In this document: positions 60,462-64,000 of the stretch, one piece after another
How the letters are laid out: each line of letters starts with the position of its first letter
Numbering within the stretch: the first letter of the stretch is position 1
Assembly: GCA_020466095.1 (NCBI GenBank)
Contig: CM035806.1
Location: 121,825,168-121,889,167, forward strand
Direction of reading: 5' to 3'
DNA: 64,000 nt
Source of the DNA: Chlorops oryzae
Taxonomy: Eukaryota; Arthropoda; Insecta; Diptera; Chloropidae
Notes under the pieces: model-generated
Seen by the model: only the letters and a program-made list of their open reading frames with translations
Told to the model about the DNA's origin: nothing
Databases searched by the model: none
Translations under genes and position numbers: made by a program

Positions 60462-60888
60462 TTATATGAGGTTTTAATTTAATTTCGTTGTGGAATTTTT
60501 TTTATTACACATCTAAATAATTGGTTTTCTAACAACTACCCAATAACAAGCAAGGGCGTTATAGTCAGGCGAGCCTGACAATACAATACCCGACACAGGC
60601 ATGTGTGTAAATTACCTTTGCCCATAGATTCCTTCATGAAGTTATCAATATCAATGCACCGCCAACACCAATATCCTCCTAAAATTTAATGTGAATTAGA
60701 GAATCTTTATTTAAAAATTCCCTTATAGCTTCAGTTTACCCAGTCTTCGCGCTTGTTTTTAGTAATTGGGAATTAGTGAAAGTATCGAATATTGGAAATA
60801 TCGGAAAAAAACATCGATGTATTGAAAAAGTTTCGCGACATTGATGTATGCATATTATATCGATGTTTCGTCCAGCACTACTTTGAAC

Positions 60889-61402
60889 GCATTTTTCTTG
60901 AAACATCATTTTCTACAACGGGGGACGCCCTACGAACAAAACAACTCAAATGATTACTTTAAAGTTAATAGATGTTCTTCTAACTAATAGCAGCTATCGT
61001 CTCTACGTCTTATGTAAAAGATTCCACAAAAGAGACAAAATTTAGGCGTTTACTACAGAATAACCCAAAACTGAAGAATTTGTTTTTGAGAATAAAAGTT
61101 TGAAAAAATGTCGCATTTCATTCAAAGATTCCATCTTTAACTCATTAAAAGTCGACATGTACCTCTTATCTGTCCAAATCTTGTCAAAATTTGGAATAGA
61201 CCGAAACGGCCATCACTTTTTGCACGTTTGATTTCATCAAAAAATATTTGAATATGATCATCATTCGTGTTTGCATTTGTTTGAGTACAGCGATTCCAAA
61301 TGGGTTAAGATTTTTAAATTTCATTTTAGAAGTTTTGATCAATTTGTAGAACATTCCCAAACACCATGCCCGACGAAAGTAAATTTTCTTTTATCTTTAT
61401 TT
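60889..61402. other. Original flank of the hAT insertion, no confirmed gene
   Basis: Before the hAT insertion this DNA lay directly downstream of the promoter-like site at 58753-58774, so a transcript may start here. ATGCCCGACGAAA followed by GTAAAT at 61367-61379 could be a small coding exon with donor, but nothing confirms it. Confidence 0.3.
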
Positions 61403-61600
61403 TCATTTCCATTTCAATTCACATTCGAAGTTCGCTTGCAAGATGGCATTATTAATAGCTTTTTGATGTTCTTTATTAATTTGTTTCCTTTCTATAAGCG
61501 TCTCGGGGAAATCGCAGTGCAATGCATACAGCTGTGTGCAGTGTAATAGCAGTACTGCCAAGTATAACAAAAGAAGCATTTCCATTTTTCTCTCAAACAT
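61403..61600 (-). CDS. Small secreted peptide (hypothetical)
   Basis: From the ATG at 61600 the ORF has 65 codons. It begins MFERKMEMLLLLYLAVLLLH, with a basic start, a leucine-rich core and CTQLYA, a plausible signal-peptidase site. The mature part would be about 40 residues, LHCDFPETLIERK...NFECELKWK, with two cysteines. Short secreted peptides of this shape are common in flies (for example accessory gland products), but I recognise no family. It could be a chance ORF. Confidence 0.3.
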   Translation of the reverse strand: MFERKMEMLLLLYLAVLLLHCTQLYALHCDFPETLIERKQINKEHQKAINNAILQANFECELKWK

Positions 61601-61619
61601 CAATTTAGTATAATAGGTA

Positions 61620-62234
61620 AAACGATTATTATGATTATCGATTAAAAAGTTTTATTTATAGCCCATACCATTATACACAGAACACAACTGTACAATTATC
61701 AAACTTGAATATTCCTTTAGTTCAGCAGCATCCATTCGTCTTCTTATGTCATGATATGGTTGAATGAACCAATTAATTAAACGAAAATTTGACGAAAATT
61801 GTTAAATGGCACAGATTTTCGAACTGAAGCCAACAAGCCATCGAAACATAAATGTACAATTGATTTTAATGGATTTTTATTGATTTTCATTGGAAAAGAG
61901 AATCAATCGCTCTTTATTGTTAAAGTTTAGAACACATTAAAAGTTCTTGGCTTGCAAATAATTTTTAGCAAATATCCAATATAGTCAGATATTACAGAAA
62001 AGAAGAAGAAAACTGTCATGCACACAAACACAAGCGAAAAAAACCACACCCACCAACATAACCCAGCGGGAAATTATCCCAAGCATGACAAAGTCATCAG
62101 TGATATCATCGATGACATAAAGGTGACAGTATCATGCATGACACCCTGAGGGACATGCCATCGTAGAGGGGTGCTGTTCATGTGCTTGAATCTCATTGGC
62201 TGCTGAGATTTAAATAAGATTTTAGCGTCAGTTG
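61620..62234. other. No gene; repeat-like stretch
   Basis: AT-rich. From 62060 the words AAGCATGACAAAGTCATCAG, GATATCATCGATGACATAAA and GCATGACACC form several short inverted repeats, probably part of a MITE whose termini (AACCCAGCGGG at 62061) are not resolved. Confidence 0.4.
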
Positions 62235-62312
62235 AGCGTTAGCATGAAGTGGTGTAGAGGATGAGTGCTCGACTCAGAATCCGAAGATCGCGGGTTCAAA
62301 CCCCGGCTTAGG
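62235..62312 (+). repeat. tRNA-like (SINE-type) segment
   Basis: AGTGGTGTAGAGGATGAGTG (box A-like) is followed by GCGGGTTCAAACCCCGGC (box B-like). The acceptor stem does not pair, so it is tRNA-derived rather than a tRNA gene. It lies in the CCCAGC-type region beginning near 62061. Confidence 0.45.
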
Positions 62313-63090
62313 TGAACAAAAATTTTGTAAAATAGATTTTTAAAAATTTGTGAAATATTCAAAGAGAAGACGAAGAAAAGAGTTTTCAACTGGTTTCTAT
62401 AAATTGACATTTAGAGAGAAAAGTGCAATGCTTGAAGCTCTCAAATGCTTTTTTTCGCCATCGCACCCCCTAGCATGACATGTCATGTAAAGTTGACAAC
62501 TAATTAGAAACGATGCTTCTCATCTTATAACCCAACTAGCAAAATAGTTCCAAAATTGGTATTTTCTTACCTATTTTAGAATATTTCCTTGCCCTGCCCT
62601 AAATAGGGCATAATAACGTCCGTACGACGTCCATTCGACGTAAGTGGGTAATAGAATGGAAGTCGTTTGGCGGTAATAATAGTGCTTAATAGGGCATTTA
62701 GTCTTTAAAGTTAGGGCATTGAGAAGGCATTTCGACAAAAATAGGTCGAAAAGTAGTCGAAAATATCAAAATTTGAACCTAAATTGGGCATAGAATGAAA
62801 TGAAAAGAACGAAGCGAAAACGAACGCAAAACGAAACGACGAAAAGGGAGAGTGATATATAAATAGATAATATCTTACTCATTCACACGCATTACTTCAA
62901 TACAACAATGAACGAAAGATTTTCTATCAAGTATGTATGTCTTATAAAATGAATAATAAATAAAATATGGACTTGAATAAAAAATATATTGCGATTCATA
63001 AAACCTTAAAGTATATGCGAGCTTGGATTTATGGTGAAAGTGTTCCTTGCACTTTTTAATTTTTCAGGGGCCATCTTATTGATGTGAATT
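62313..63090. other. No recognisable gene
   Basis: AT-rich. TAGGGCAT is repeated at 62603, 62690 and 62711, and ACGAAAACGAACGCAAAACG occurs near 62815. These suggest decayed MITE material. No ORF. Confidence 0.4.
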
Positions 63091-63959
63091 AAAACAAGTA
63101 AGGGTGTTATTGTCAGGCGAGCCTGACAATAGAATACCCGACACAGACAAACGTGTTCAAATAATTTTTAATATCAAGAGGTGTTTAAGGCCATAAGGGG
63201 CCCGACATAACGAAATTTGTTAAATTTTTTTATGTAAACCGCCTCTTTGCCACGCCCACTTTTCCAATTCTTTTGAATTCTAATCGGAGGCTTAAATATA
63301 CGCTTAAATTCTAAGTTTCATTGAAATATTTCGAAAAAGTCCGATTATGGGGCATTTTTGAAATTTTTGTGATAGACCCTAGTACTGGAGGTACCCTAAA
63401 TAATGGACTTATCAAACACATTTTTGGAGAGAATGTTTGTGGCTACAAAGGAAGCACAAGTGCCAACTTTCGTTCAATTCCGATTTGAGTTTCGGGTGTA
63501 GGGGACAATTTTCGAAAAACGCCCTTCTACCACGCCCACTTTTAAAATTTTTGGAAATCGTATTACTTGCCTTGAAACATGTTCAAATATCAAATTTCAT
63601 CAAAATATGTTGAAAAACTTCGATTTTAGAGCAGTTTTTGTGATTTTCGTAACAGACCCTAGTACTGGAGGTACCCCTAAAAATGGTCCGATCGGGTCCA
63701 TTCTCGAACTTGTTTTTACTCATGTCGCCGTGAGCGCGCATACCAAATTTTGTCAAGATAGCTCAACTATTTCGATAAGATACAGATAGATAGACGGACA
63801 GACGGACAGACAGACGGACGGACATGTCTTAATCGAATCTCCTGGTGACGCTGATCATTTCTATATACATTTTGTATGGTCTATCTCGACTAGTTCTGGG
63901 TGTTACACACAACCACACAAACGCAATATACCCTCGACACAGAGCGTGTCGGGTATAAA
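63091..63959 (-). repeat. F1 Helentron-type repeat, full length
   Basis: About 869 bp with the same blocks as 42404-43268. The GACA tract is short and mixed (GACGGACAGACAGACGGACG at about 63794-63824). The end hairpin (CCCTCGACACAGAGCGTGTC) has one compensable change. Confidence 0.92.
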
Positions 63960-64000
63960 AATTTTTCTTTAAAAAAATTATTTTTCGTATATACAATTTT

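Larger units (their letters stand above)
58783..60880. mobile_element. 2.1-kb hAT-type element, TAGTGCTGGA termini
   Basis: The ends (T)TAGTGCTGGAGAAACACCGA and TCGATGTTTCGTCCAGCACTA are inverted and flanked by a perfect 8-bp TSD, CTTTGAAC (58775-58782, 60881-60888). Both subterminal regions carry ATCGAT/ATATCGATATTTCGATA repeats. A foldback, a second hAT and an F1 scrap (60549-60603) are nested inside. No transposase. Confidence 0.9.

Noticed and set aside
62235..62312. Genuine tRNA gene
   Set aside because: A T-arm-like sequence is present but no 7-bp acceptor stem or proper anticodon arm can be formed.

Overview
The window looks like nuclear DNA of a higher fly (Diptera, Brachycera). Three intron-bearing host genes have clear fly and animal homologues. 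The rest is AT-rich and packed with transposable-element families typical of flies: mariner/Tc1, hAT, PIF/Harbinger-like MITEs, a MULE-like foldback, RTE non-LTR pieces, and DINE-1/mini-me (Helentron-type) repeats carrying GTCY/GACA microsatellites. There is no operon structure, ribosome binding site or CRISPR array. A tephritid-like fly is my guess; the sequence alone does not settle the genus.

Genes sit at 1.2-8.7 kb. A mitochondrial glutaryl-CoA dehydrogenase gene (1453-2825, +, two exons) converges on a CCDC102-type coiled-coil gene (3336-4873, -, six visible exons, last exon not found). About 2 kb of MITEs and AT-rich DNA separates that gene from a divergent MCRS1/Rcd5 gene (6942-8678, +, four exons, FHA domain at the C terminus). 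Each gene is preceded by a DRE-like TATCGATA site (degenerate for CCDC102) followed closely by CCAGCTC. The same composite signature recurs at 21.7 kb and 58.75 kb, where it suggests further transcription starts. Weaker gene candidates are a frameshifted PHD finger (11 kb), a frameshifted small membrane protein (33.2-33.5 kb), a basic one-TM ORF (22.1-22.3 kb, -) and a small secreted ORF (61.4-61.6 kb, -).

From 9 kb to the end the window is a nested repeat landscape. Many elements can be delimited because target-site duplications (TSDs) are intact or an empty paralogous site exists in the window: hAT elements with 8-bp TSDs (13591, 36511, 43775, 53743, 58783, 59387), TTA/TAA elements (6121, 15607, 17109, 21088, 32007, 33747), TA elements (18260, 22356, 24240, 26205, 39271, 48904), and a 2.9-kb element at 35888-38774 with TIRs of about 430 bp and a 9-bp TSD (MULE/FB type).

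Three families of Helentron-type repeats, here called F1, F2 and F3, differ in sequence but share one layout: a 5' hairpin starting ATACC, a core near GATCAG...GATTTAGACATGTCCGTC, a GTCY microsatellite, a subterminal inverted repeat of the 5' end, a 3' hairpin, and a 3' end close to TTACTTGTT.

The most unusual segment is 46.0-52.9 kb. An unclassified TIR element carries a 95-codon ORF and repeated TCGCGTTCGCGA sites, and most of it is tandemly duplicated. The junction falls in a GACA microsatellite, and a nearly complete mariner sits in only one copy. Several blocks look homopolymer-inflated, so some single-base frameshifts may be assembly errors.
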